Positions 1-11,944 of a stretch of DNA of 64,000 bases are shown here, one piece after another. Source of the stretch: Mytilisepta virgata. Lineage: Eukaryota; Mollusca; Bivalvia; Mytilida; Mytilidae. The stretch lies in the NCBI GenBank assembly GCA_028015205.1, contig JAPWFG010000019.1, positions 3,100,001 to 3,164,000 on the forward strand, written 5' to 3'. Every line of letters starts with the position of its first letter. Within the stretch, counting starts at the first letter, position 1. Made by a program: the position numbers and the translations under genes. Below the pieces are notes generated by a model. The model did not search any database. It was not told where the DNA came from and saw only the letters and a program-made list of their open reading frames with translations.

Positions 1-880
1 CAATAACAGATGAACCGATCATGCAATGCTTTTCAAATTATAATATGTTGTTCCCGATGATAAAATGGAGGTCAGGTTCGATATTGACCATTTTAACTGT
101 ATATTGGTTGTATTTGGGGTTACATGTATGTTTGCTGATAATCCTCAACTATAGTTAGGTGCAGACATAACCTCTCATCAAGTTAACTTAGAGCAGTTCT
201 GTTGACTGCTTTAGAACTGCTCTAGAATTGAATCCTGACTGCTCTAGAACAGAATATTGACCGATTCTGACTGCTCTAAATTGTCATGGTCAAGAAAAGC
301 TCTAAATGTCATGGTCAAGAACAGCTCTAACCTGTCATGGTCTAGAACAGTTCTATAACATTATTATTGCCTTTTTTTAAATTTTAATATTATTTTTTGA
401 TTTTTTTTTATTATTTTAATTTAATTTTTTTTTTAAATTTTAATTAATTTTTTTTTAAATGTTAATTTTGTTATTTTTGTTTTAATTTCAAATTTTATTA
501 TTGTTTTTTTTATCAAGATCTTTTCTTCTTGAGTAAGTAATTATAAAAAAAGGGTATGGCCACCGATGATGGGTTCTATAATGATGATATAACAATTGAT
601 GAAATGTAGCGATATCGTCGCAAAAGCAGTCGTGGACCAGGACTGCTCTAGTTCTTGACCAGAGCTGTTCTAAAAAGCAGTCATGGACCAGGACTGCTCT
701 GATTCTTGACCAGAGCTGTTCTAAAAAGCTGTCGTGGACCAGGACTGCTCTCATTCTTGACCAGAGCTGTTCTTCTTTCTGACTGCTCTAAGTTAACTTA
801 GAACAGAACTGCTCTGCAAGTTAACTTAGACGAGAGGTTATGAATGGTCGCAACTGACCTTTATTCATATTATATTTCAG
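1..880 (+). other. Partial intron of the tyrosinase gene
   Basis: Non-coding sequence that runs in from the left edge and ends in a pyrimidine-containing tract with TATATTTCAG at 871-880, immediately before the tyrosinase exon. Most of it (166-842) is the fold-back element listed separately. I see no coding exon here; the copper-A exon of the tyrosinase must lie outside the window. Confidence 0.75.
166..842. mobile_element. Fold-back / MITE-like element with inverted ends and internal 51-bp repeats
   Basis: The left end begins CATAACCTCTC and the right end finishes with its complement GAGAGGTTATG. Both ends carry AAGTTAACTTAGA blocks followed by AGAGCAGT-type motifs in opposite orientation, so the element can fold on itself. 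The centre (361-500) is almost pure A/T. On the right side are three tandem ~51 bp units starting at about 622, 673 and 723, each containing GGACCAGGACTGCTCT and CTTGACCAGAGCTGTTC. The left side carries related CATGGTCAAGAA units. No transposase is present, so it is non-autonomous. I could not find a clear target-site duplication. Confidence 0.65.
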
Positions 881-2336
881 TTTTGAAAATGCTCTGCGTC
901 AGAAAATTCCAAGTGTTGTTCTTCCATATTGGGATTCAAGAAAGGATCAATCGTTACGGGATCCAACTCGATCAATAATATGGTCCAGTTCATTCATGGG
1001 CTCTGTGACGGGGCGTGTTAGAAATGGACCTTTTGCAAACTGGAACACACCTGCAGGACCACTTGCAAGGAATGGAGGGCAAATTGGCGACCTCATGAAT
1101 CATCGTACAGTTCGGGCACTTTTGACAAAAAGTCGACTTCATGAGATATCTGAACCGAACGCTGTTCCTCCGTATGATTTTGAAATCAGACATGGTGATG
1201 TACACCAGTGGATCGGTGGTCTGATGGAGCTGGCAGAAACATCAGGTTTTGATCCTATATTTTACCTACACCATTGTTTTGTAGATTATATTTGGGAACT
1301 CTTTCGTTTAAATCAAAGGAGACGTGGAATCAACCCCGAAAGAGATTATCCGACTGCTTATGGCCCAGCTCCCCACGCCCCAAGTCGACTAATGAGACTT
1401 GGAAGACTTCGGAATATCCATGGTTTGAGTAACATGTACACATCTAGAATATACTCTTATGAACCATCGCCAACTTGTTCATATAGAAATACAAATTGTG
1501 GTTCATCTTATCTTCGGTGTGATACACGAAATGGTCAACCACAGTGTGTATCGGTAGAAATTATAGGAAGACGTCGTCAGCGACGTGCGAGCTCACCAAT
1601 ACGACGTCGTGAAAAACGACAATCTTTCAATGAAACAATATCCACAGTTCTCGAAGACAAGTTTGATACCTCTGTAGGAATTATAAGCCCTATTAATAAC
1701 GTTTGTCCAACAACTAAACCGTATAATGTTATACAAAATATGTATCTAATGAATGGAATATCCGACACACGTGTTTGGGTGTATATACCAATAAAAATTA
1801 TATATAAACGTCAGCCAGAACAAATGCAGTTCGACTCGTATCCAATAAGACAGGGCAACATAGAAACAAATAGAGACATTTATGATCCACAAGCATACCG
1901 GAGTCTGCAGGATATCTTTATTGTAAAAAATCAACAGAGAACATGCGGCGAAATGGACAGTATATTTACAAAGGTTGCAGTTCATAGTGATGGACTGAAC
2001 TATCATGGAAGTTACAGGGAGTTTGCTCTGTTGGACGCACGGCAACCCATTGACTCGTCGATTATGTATATTGCTGTCAAAAGTCCACAAATGTGGCATA
2101 CTGACGTTGTACTTACGGCGTATGCACCTTGTGGGAATGTTTGTAAACCTCATTGTAGGAGCCCTTTCGGTGGCTTTAGACAGTGTGATGGGGCAATAAA
2201 AGTAACAAATCAAGGGCCCAAGGGGTACGGAGATAATTACGGCGATGCTGTTAGAATGCTGTGGAATGCACCTGGACATAACTACGTGCCTACAATAAAT
2301 GAGGCGGACATATTTTTACACTTTGTTTGTGATTGA
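881..2336 (+). CDS. Tyrosinase-like protein, 3' coding exon (partial; copper-B domain to stop)
   Basis: Last coding exon of a molluscan tyrosinase/hemocyanin-type copper oxidase. Enzymes of this family oxidise phenols to quinones and in bivalves serve shell periostracum, byssus or pigment. The exon follows a TTTCAG acceptor, begins with the third base of a codon and encodes 484 residues to TGA. It opens with the family signature LPYWDS and a W-S-S-S-F-M-G segment. The copper-B site is visible: HGDVH (1191-1205) supplies two histidines, and FDPIFYLHHCFVDYIWE (about 1249-1299) supplies the third. After the catalytic core come a Cys-rich stretch (about 1470-1550) and a very basic stretch with RRRQRR and RREKR (1567-1619) that resembles proprotein-convertase sites. 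A conserved-looking C-terminal domain ends FLHFVCD. The copper-A half is outside the window. Its last 376 bp fall inside the 5-kb tandem duplication. Confidence 0.88.
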
Positions 2337-5300
2337 AATGATTAACATCTCTGTATGGTTTTGGTATTCTGTAATTATCATAAACATAATTATATGTAGA
2401 TATATACTACCGGTTTTGGCTCACTTTATGATTGTCATTCGTATCCCAGTTCCTAAAAAGAAAAAAGCTTTTCTTATGAATCTTTTTGATAATTCGGAAA
2501 TACTCCTATTTTCTAACGCGCTGTTTATCTTCGCGAGATATGTATAGGAAGCTATGCTAATCTAATTTATCAAATTTTTCCCACAGTCGATTTGGTATTA
2601 TATCATATTATACCTGTATTGTAATATTTTAATTTACAAAATATTACATTTGACTTTTAACGTATTAATATTTCCAATCAATCAAAGGGCCCTAAAGGGT
2701 ATACATGATTAAAAGGAGGTAAAGAGCATTCTTTGACAGCATTCACAAAAATCAAACCATACGTATCATATGTGACACAAGAATTCTTCAAAATAAATTT
2801 AATATTGATATGATGGTATGAAAAAACATGGCAACAGAGTATAAAATTTCTTGATCTTCAGTTTAGAATTCCCAAAATTTTTTGCCAATCAGATAAATTG
2901 TAAAAATCTTGAACTTTGGATTATGCAGCCTCATATGATATTTTTCTCTGGTCATTTTACTTGCTGCTTTTTATGAGAAATTGTATCTTTGTCATATATA
3001 GCAAATATTTAACTATGTTTTTCGATGCAACAATGTTACATATATTACTGAGAAATAGTAAAAAGAACAGCCGGTATGAAAGCATGTTAGCATGTGAAAT
3101 TTTAAATTCAAGGTATATTATCGCTAATAATTCGATGTCCCACTTAAAAAATTGTTTGATGTTTGAATTATGGTTTCAACTCCTTCAGGTCTTTTGGAAA
3201 TTTTTTTTTCTTTTTTTTGTCTTTTCAGAGTTTAAATTTGGTCGCGTTTTGATGAAGGTACTCACAAATGTACAAGGAATTGGGTGTCTGACTTTATTTT
3301 ATAGCCTGGAAACACAAGACAAGCACTCCTGAAAATACTAAAATACAACACATACATACATACTAACAAACATATACATGTACAATCCTAAATAAACAAA
3401 ATCCCACACGAAAATCAACACTTAAACATTAAAGAATAATTAGCTAAAACAACCTGAAAATATAGAATTCTGTCTTTTGGACGTGCATATATAGAATCTA
3501 GTTCAAAATATTTACTTGATGAAACTTATCATAATGAGGAAATTGAAAAGGGCTGTAATTTTTATGACCCTTCTATCACCTGCTTCATTTTATCAGTCTA
3601 AAAAAATGTTTATAGCATGAAATACAGCAAAAACAGTATTGTTTGAATAAAATGATTGCATGTTATTTGTGGATGGCAATAAGGTTTGATATTTTTGTCT
3701 TCGGGTAAGTGCAACAACTACTTGCGGGGTTGTAGGGATCACAGTCGATTCCGACAGTAGCTTACCATACCCTCCGGATTTAAATATCAGCAGATGAACA
3801 CAGAACTACCCGAAGGAAAAACTACAAAATAAAAGGCAAAAACAAAGTCAAGCACCTTAAAAAGTGACAGAAAAACTTAAGTATTTTTAGGACATTCGGC
3901 GAAAAATCAAAGGAAACAGCAGCATTGTATGTTATATATAATTTTTACGAAATTCAAAATATTAAAAAATACGACAGTATAATGGCCTCTATTCCTTTAT
4001 CTACGTAGGCATTTAGGGGGGTAACTCAATAAAAAATTAATAATTTTAGAATTGAATCAGAAGCTTAAAATGGTTTAAAGCGCACACAAAAATATTTCAT
4101 ATACCATTACCATTTGTAATATTTTTTTCTCAAGAAAAGTTACCTTTCAACAGCCAACATATAGTTTCGATAAAGATTATATTAAAGATTTATGTATTAT
4201 TGGTAAGAAAGGACATGCTAGATATACCCACAAATCCAAGTCACGAAAGTTTACATTTACAGTACTTATCGGTCGTTACCTTAACCTTTCTCACATCTTC
4301 TATATGATCTGAAAACAAGATATGATAAAATATACGGCATGATTTATCTAACATCTTACATTTAAGAACACATTTTAATTTTACAGGATGTATCAGTCAT
4401 GATTTTCTACCGTTGTATAAGAAGGGCGGACAATAATTTTGTTAAAATTTCTCAACTTATCATTTTGAAAAAGAAGGGGGCAAAACAGTATTGTTTCCAG
4501 AAACAGCAATACTGGAAACGTTTCTTGAAAAAGTTCCAAAATGAACAACCTCGGTTGCAACAACATTTTGACGATCACTACTTCACACTGTTCAATGATG
4601 CGAGAATAAAGGCTTAAAAAATAATAAATGACTTTTAATTTGTCATGTCATTAAACATTGAAATATTGGTGATATAAAAAAACAATACTGACAACAATCA
4701 GACTGAAACAAGCAGATAATAATTACAAACGATGGCCTAAAATAAAAAGTAAAGAATAGAGAACTAGTGATTTCCAACAATATAAAGAGCAATTTACAAA
4801 TCGATAAGAAATTTGAGAAAAAAATACCGTTTACAAAAAATTACAACTGTACACAAAAAAAAATTGCTGTAAAAAATATATTACTTCGTATATAGATGAA
4901 TAAAATTACTTAAACAACCTTTTCACACGATACACATGTCAATTGCACCTTATATCCTTAATAAAAAGTAGTTTTAACTCATTTCATCGTTGCAATTTTG
5001 AATTTTTTACTTAAAAAGATATAAAAAAAACTTTACAAGATTTACAGAACGGAGGAAAATTAAGACGAAAATTCAATAGAGAATATGACCCCCCTCTCAA
5101 TTCATACATCTTGGCACCTCGACAAAGGATAATAGTTTAACAAACTTCAGTGTCGATTATTAAACAGAACCTGTTACGGAGGTTGATTTGAAACTTGAAA
5201 CTTGGAGCTTTTTATTAAACTAAAGTTCCCAGATGGGGCATGATAGTACAATTTATTTACATAGAATAGCATGCAGTGAATGAAATTGTATACAATTATC

Positions 5301-5379
5301 AAACATAGAAAGCAATTGGAAGGAAATATCATTTTAGTAATTATTTTAACTACTTAAATAGAAATTGGTGCCATCAGAA
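2337..5379 (+). other. Tyrosinase 3' UTR and AT-rich downstream sequence
   Basis: This region lies directly after the tyrosinase stop codon. It is AT-rich, with several possible poly(A) signals (for example AATAAA near 2790). A small hairpin has arms CTTCGGGTA (about 3703) and TACCCGAAG (about 3806). I recognise no gene. The open frames at 2916-3332 and 4399-4617 are low-complexity and look like chance frames; they recur in the second copy only because the whole segment is duplicated. Confidence 0.6.
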
Positions 5380-5983
5380 ACGATGTCCATCCCCACACTG
5401 CACAAGTCAAAAAACAATAAACAGTGAAAAATTAGCAATTTCACAATTTCAGTCAAAATTGGAACCCTGAATCAAATTTCAAAATTTTTTGAAAACCTTA
5501 TTGCACATCTACACATAGTGAAGAACAATATTATAAACAAATGAAGCCACTGAAACAAAAAATGAATATTTCCACATCAAACAGCAAAATGCATTATTCA
5601 TATTTCCAGAAACAAGGCAAAATTAGCAATTTCAGAATTTGATCCCTTAATAGATTTTCAAAATTAAAAACCTTTACAAACATCTACAGAAAATAAAGAA
5701 CAATATTATATACAAATAAATTTGCTAAATCTAAATAAAAAATGAAATAGAAGTTTAAGGCACAAGCTTAAATTCACTATTTCCGAAATACAACCCATGT
5801 GGGCCTCAAGTTGTCAAAATCAAAATACTAAAGCCTTAAATATTGCACATCTACATACAGGGTGTGACAATATTGTATAGAAATTAAAATCATAAAGTTC
5901 TGGAGACAATATTATCTAACGGACGGACAGACGGACAAACGGACAGACAGACGGACGGACAGACGGACGAACGGACAGACGGA
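5380..5983. repeat. Core-repeat array ending in a GGAC microsatellite (copy 1)
   Basis: Three diverged tandem units of roughly 200-270 bp. Each contains an ATTAGCAATTTC- or CACTATTTCC-type start, a CACATCTACA block and GAACAATATTATA or GACAATATTGTATAG. The array is followed by (GGACGGACAGAC)-type repeats at 5921-5983. Tandem ~150-200 bp core units next to a microsatellite are the architecture described for bivalve 'pearl'-type non-autonomous elements. Assignment to that group is an inference. Confidence 0.6.
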
Positions 5984-6948
5984 GCGATTACAAATATCCC
6001 CGAACTTCAATAGGCTGAGGTATACACGAGTATGTATAGTTATCGTCACTAGTCATTAATTCATTAAAACTAATTACATTTGGATTATTATACAGTGATG
6101 CAGGGAGAATTTTTTTTCTTTCATCTTAAAAAAAAGTACAATTAAATAAGTAATGAAATTCATCACCTGCCTTATTACATCCTGGATGAAAATTGGTAGG
6201 TTTCAACGAGTTACTTCCCTTGTTGATATTCCGATGACATCATCTTTTTGCACCAGATTTATCAAACAATATGGCGACACCGAACTTGTAAGGATTTTTA
6301 AAAAAAGGTATCTGGTAGTCTAAAGTTATGTGTACTAATGCAAATATTATTCCCCACTTATTTCCTATGGTCTCCCATGTCCATCTGCAATAAGAATGTA
6401 CATTAATGTTATAAATTTTGAGGTGTGCAGTTCAGTGTATATAATTTATAAATCACGAGATTATGTTGCTGATTTCGAATGGTTTTAACGATTTCATAGT
6501 TACAGTTATTTCGGGTAATTTTGCGCATCGTCCTATTCGGCGTATTAACATGAAAATGATTTGAATGCACCGAATTACCCGACCTTCTGTTATTTAATAT
6601 GTAGATCATATGACCTACTGTTACTTAATATGTTGATCATACTACTTACACCGTTAAAAACCACAGCGTAAACCGAATAATGCATGGTTGTACCCCTGGC
6701 CAAGGGATTGACAGCAAACAAAATGAACATAATAAACAAAGTAGAATACTGTCCGTGTGTAGGCCCTAACCCTCAGCTTTTGCAATCGTCGGAAACCCTC
6801 GACCGGTCGTGTATACGGTTTGCTACACTCATCGATGATTTACTGTAACTTCATTACTTGGCCGTCAGATGTAGTCCAGTCATTATTAGTAAATCAGTTG
6901 AACTTATAAATCCGAATTTGTTCATCATGTCTTCCAGAGATACAAAAA
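5984..6948. other. Non-coding remainder of duplication copy 1
   Basis: AT-rich sequence with no recognisable gene. It lies between the microsatellite and the duplication junction at 6948/6949. The same sequence occurs at 10980-11944. Confidence 0.5.
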
Positions 6949-7324
6949 TATATTTACAAAGGTTGCAGTTCATAGTGATGGACTGAACTATCATGGAAGT
7001 TACAGGGAGTTTGCTCTGTTGGACGCACGGCAACCCATTGACTCGTCGATTATGTATATTGCTGTCAAAAGTCCACAAATGTGGCATACTGACGTTGTAC
7101 TTACGGCGTATGCACCTTGTGGGAATGTTTGTAAACCTCATTGTAGGAGCCCTTTCGGTGGCTTTAGACAGTGTGATGGGGCAATAAAAGTAACAAATCA
7201 AGGGCCCAAGGGGTACGGAGATAATTACGGCGATGCTGTTAGAATGCTGTGGAATGCACCTGGACATAACTACGTGCCTACAATAAATGAGGCGGACATA
7301 TTTTTACACTTTGTTTGTGATTGA
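6949..7324 (+). pseudogene. Truncated tyrosinase C-terminal fragment (duplicate)
   Basis: Exact duplicate of the last 376 bp of the tyrosinase exon, encoding the final ~124 residues to the same TGA. The breakpoint is in mid-exon, so it lacks the copper-B site, a splice acceptor and any upstream exon. The reading frame is open back only to about 6902 and has no credible initiator. It is a by-product of the tandem duplication. It is intact only because it is recent, or because the duplication is an assembly artefact. Confidence 0.85.
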
Positions 7325-10300
7325 AATGATTAACATCTCTGTATGGTTTTGGTATTCTGTAATTATCATAAACATAATTATATGTAGATATATACTACCG
7401 GTTTTGGCTCACTTTATGATTGTCATTCGTATCCCAGTTCCTAAAAAGAAAAAAGCTTTTCTTATGAATCTTTTTGATAATTCGGAAATACTCCTATTTT
7501 CTAACGCGCTGTTTATCTTCGCGAGATATGTATAGGAAGCTATGCTAATCTAATTTATCAAATTTTTCCCACAGTCGATTTGGTATTATATCATATTATA
7601 CCTGTATTGTAATATTTTAATTTACAAAATATTACATTTGACTTTTAACGTATTAATATTTCCAATCAATCAAAGGGCCCTAAAGGGTATACATGATTAA
7701 AAGGAGGTAAAGAGCATTCTTTGACAGCATTCACAAAAATCAAACCATACGTATCATATGTGACACAAGAATTCTTCAAAATAAATTTAATATTGATATG
7801 ATGGTATGAAAAAACATGGCAACAGAGTATAAAATTTCTTGATCTTCAGTTTAGAATTCCCAAAATTTTTTGCCAATCAGATAAATTGTAAAAATCTTGA
7901 ACTTTGGATTATGCAGCCTCATATGATATTTTTCTCTGGTCATTTTACTTGCTGCTTTTTATGAGAAATTGTATCTTTGTCATATATAGCAAATATTTAA
8001 CTATGTTTTTCGATGCAACAATGTTACATATATTACTGAGAAATAGTAAAAAGAACAGCCGGTATGAAAGCATGTTAGCATGTGAAATTTTAAATTCAAG
8101 GTATATTATCGCTAATAATTCGATGTCCCACTTAAAAAATTGTTTGATGTTTGAATTATGGTTTCAACTCCTTCAGGTCTTTTGGAAATTTTTTTTTCTT
8201 TTTTTTGTCTTTTCAGAGTTTAAATTTGGTCGCGTTTTGATGAAGGTACTCACAAATGTACAAGGAATTGGGTGTCTGACTTTATTTTATAGCCTGGAAA
8301 CACAAGACAAGCACTCCTGAAAATACTAAAATACAACACATACATACATACTAACAAACATATACATGTACAATCCTAAATAAACAAAATCCCACACGAA
8401 AATCAACACTTAAACATTAAAGAATAATTAGCTAAAACAACCTGAAAATATAGAATTCTGTCTTTTGGACGTGCATATATAGAATCTAGTTCAAAATATT
8501 TACTTGATGAAACTTATCATAATGAGGAAATTGAAAAGGGCTGTAATTTTTATGACCCTTCTATCACCTGCTTCATTTTATCAGTCTAAAAAAATGTTTA
8601 TAGCATGAAATACAGCAAAAACAGTATTGTTTGAATAAAATGATTGCATGTTATTTGTGGATGGCAATAAGGTTTGATATTTTTGTCTTCGGGTAAGTGC
8701 AACAACTACTTGCGGGGTTGTAGGGATCACAGTCGATTCCGACAGTAGCTTACCATACCCTCCGGATTTAAATATCAGCAGATGAACACAGAACTACCCG
8801 AAGGAAAAACTACAAAATAAAAGGCAAAAACAAAGTCAAGCACCTTAAAAAGTGACAGAAAAACTTAAGTATTTTTAGGACATTCGGCGAAAAATCAAAG
8901 GAAACAGCAGCATTGTATGTTATATATAATTTTTACGAAATTCAAAATATTAAAAAATACGACAGTATAATGGCCTCTATTCCTTTATCTACGTAGGCAT
9001 TTAGGGGGGTAACTCAATAAAAAATTAATAATTTTAGAATTGAATCAGAAGCTTAAAATGGTTTAAAGCGCACACAAAAATATTTCATATACCATTACCA
9101 TTTGTAATATTTTTTTCTCAAGAAAAGTTACCTTTCAACAGCCAACATATAGTTTCGATAAAGATTATATTAAAGATTTATGTATTATTGGTAAGAAAGG
9201 ACATGCTAGATATACCCACAAATCCAAGTCACGAAAGTTTACATTTACAGTACTTATCGGTCGTTACCTTAACCTTTCTCACATCTTCTATATGATCTGA
9301 AAACAAGATATGATAAAATATACGGCATGATTTATCTAACATCTTACATTTAAGAACACATTTTAATTTTACAGGATGTATCAGTCATGATTTTCTACCG
9401 TTGTATAAGAAGGGCGGACAATAATTTTGTTAAAATTTCTCAACTTATCATTTTGAAAAAGAAGGGGGCAAAACAGTATTGTTTCCAGAAACAGCAATAC
9501 TGGAAACGTTTCTTGAAAAAGTTCCAAAATGAACAACCTCGGTTGCAACAACATTTTGACGATCACTACTTCACACTGTTCAATGATGCGAGAATAAAGG
9601 CTTAAAAAATAATAAATGACTTTTAATTTGTCATGTCATTAAACATTGAAATATTGGTGATATAAAAAAACAATACTGACAACAATCAGACTGAAACAAG
9701 CAGATAATAATTACAAACGATGGCCTAAAATAAAAAGTAAAGAATAGAGAACTAGTGATTTCCAACAATATAAAGAGCAATTTACAAATCGATAAGAAAT
9801 TTGAGAAAAAAATACCGTTTACAAAAAATTACAACTGTACACAAAAAAAAATTGCTGTAAAAAATATATTACTTCGTATATAGATGAATAAAATTACTTA
9901 AACAACCTTTTCACACGATACACATGTCAATTGCACCTTATATCCTTAATAAAAAGTAGTTTTAACTCATTTCATCGTTGCAATTTTGAATTTTTTACTT
10001 AAAAAGATATAAAAAAAACTTTACAAGATTTACAGAACGGAGGAAAATTAAGACGAAAATTCAATAGAGAATATGACCCCCCTCTCAATTCATACATCTT
10101 GGCACCTCGACAAAGGATAATAGTTTAACAAACTTCAGTGTCGATTATTAAACAGAACCTGTTACGGAGGTTGATTTGAAACTTGAAACTTGGAGCTTTT
10201 TATTAAACTAAAGTTCCCAGATGGGGCATGATAGTACAATTTATTTACATAGAATAGCATGCAGTGAATGAAATTGTATACAATTATCAAACATAGAAAG

Positions 10301-10367
10301 CAATTGGAAGGAAATATCATTTTAGTAATTATTTTAACTACTTAAATAGAAATTGGTGCCATCAGAA

Positions 10368-10979
10368 ACGATGTCCATCCCCACACTGCACAAGTCAAAA
10401 AACAATAAACAGTGAAAAATTAGCAATTTCACAATTTCAGTCAAAATTGGAACCCTGAATCAAATTTCAAAATTTTTTGAAAACCTTATTGCACATCTAC
10501 ACATAGTGAAGAACAATATTATAAACAAATGAAGCCACTGAAACAAAAAATGAATATTTCCACATCAAACAGCAAAATGCATTATTCATATTTCCAGAAA
10601 CAAGGCAAAATTAGCAATTTCAGAATTTGATCCCTTAATAGATTTTCAAAATTAAAAACCTTTACAAACATCTACAGAAAATAAAGAACAATATTATATA
10701 CAAATAAATTTGCTAAATCTAAATAAAAAATGAAATAGAAGTTTAAGGCACAAGCTTAAATTCACTATTTCCGAAATACAACCCATGTGGGCCTCAAGTT
10801 GTCAAAATCAAAATACTAAAGCCTTAAATATTGCACATCTACATACAGGGTGTGACAATATTGTATAGAAATTAAAATCATAAAGTTCTGGAGACAATAT
10901 TATCTAACGGACGGACAGACGGACAGACGGACAAACGGACAGACAGACGGACGGACAGACGGACGAACGGACAGACGGA
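10368..10979. repeat. Core-repeat array ending in a GGAC microsatellite (copy 2)
   Basis: Same array as at 5380-5983. The microsatellite (10909-10979) is 8 bp longer here; this is the only difference between the two 5-kb copies that I found. Confidence 0.6.
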
Positions 10980-11944
10980 GCGATTACAAATATCCCCGAA
11001 CTTCAATAGGCTGAGGTATACACGAGTATGTATAGTTATCGTCACTAGTCATTAATTCATTAAAACTAATTACATTTGGATTATTATACAGTGATGCAGG
11101 GAGAATTTTTTTTCTTTCATCTTAAAAAAAAGTACAATTAAATAAGTAATGAAATTCATCACCTGCCTTATTACATCCTGGATGAAAATTGGTAGGTTTC
11201 AACGAGTTACTTCCCTTGTTGATATTCCGATGACATCATCTTTTTGCACCAGATTTATCAAACAATATGGCGACACCGAACTTGTAAGGATTTTTAAAAA
11301 AAGGTATCTGGTAGTCTAAAGTTATGTGTACTAATGCAAATATTATTCCCCACTTATTTCCTATGGTCTCCCATGTCCATCTGCAATAAGAATGTACATT
11401 AATGTTATAAATTTTGAGGTGTGCAGTTCAGTGTATATAATTTATAAATCACGAGATTATGTTGCTGATTTCGAATGGTTTTAACGATTTCATAGTTACA
11501 GTTATTTCGGGTAATTTTGCGCATCGTCCTATTCGGCGTATTAACATGAAAATGATTTGAATGCACCGAATTACCCGACCTTCTGTTATTTAATATGTAG
11601 ATCATATGACCTACTGTTACTTAATATGTTGATCATACTACTTACACCGTTAAAAACCACAGCGTAAACCGAATAATGCATGGTTGTACCCCTGGCCAAG
11701 GGATTGACAGCAAACAAAATGAACATAATAAACAAAGTAGAATACTGTCCGTGTGTAGGCCCTAACCCTCAGCTTTTGCAATCGTCGGAAACCCTCGACC
11801 GGTCGTGTATACGGTTTGCTACACTCATCGATGATTTACTGTAACTTCATTACTTGGCCGTCAGATGTAGTCCAGTCATTATTAGTAAATCAGTTGAACT
11901 TATAAATCCGAATTTGTTCATCATGTCTTCCAGAGATACAAAAA

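Larger units (their letters stand above)
1961..6948 (+). repeat. Tandem duplication, copy 1 (4988 bp)
   Basis: Head-to-tail duplicate of 6949-11944. Copy 1 begins inside the tyrosinase exon (TATATTTACA at 1961) and ends in ...TACAAAAA at 6948, where copy 2 starts with the same TATATTTACA. The bases before the two copies differ (G versus A), and only one base (T) is shared at the right junction, so the breakpoints are essentially blunt. Everywhere I compared the copies they were identical except for 8 bp in a GGAC microsatellite. The unit holds the tyrosinase 3' end, its presumptive 3' UTR (an AATAAA at about 2790), AT-rich non-coding DNA and a core-repeat array. The open frames in it (for example 2916-3332) show no recognisable protein. 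Confidence 0.95.
6949..11944 (+). repeat. Tandem duplication, copy 2 (4996 bp)
   Basis: Second copy of the 5-kb unit. Matching positions are offset by 4988 up to the GGAC microsatellite and by 4996 after it, because copy 2 has one extra 8-bp GGACAGAC-type unit. The copy ends at 11944 (...TACAAAAA), after which single-copy sequence TTTTGCCTATGG begins. Confidence 0.95.

Noticed and set aside
488..754. Minus-strand frame encoding a repeated peptide (RAVLVHDCFLEQLWSR-like units)
   Set aside because: The peptide repeat merely reflects the 51-bp DNA tandem units of the fold-back element. It has no start context, family match or conservation.
2916..3332. 138-codon frame present identically at 7904-8320
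   Set aside because: The two copies are identical because the whole 5-kb segment is duplicated, not because of protein conservation. The composition is low-complexity (F/L/Y-rich) as expected from AT-rich DNA.
6854..7267. Minus-strand 137-codon frame and its partner at 1746-2279
   Set aside because: Antisense shadow of the tyrosinase C-terminal coding sequence and its duplicate.
7019..7324. A second tyrosinase gene
   Set aside because: Only the last 376 bp of the exon are present, with a mid-exon breakpoint. No acceptor or copper site exists, so it is a fragment.
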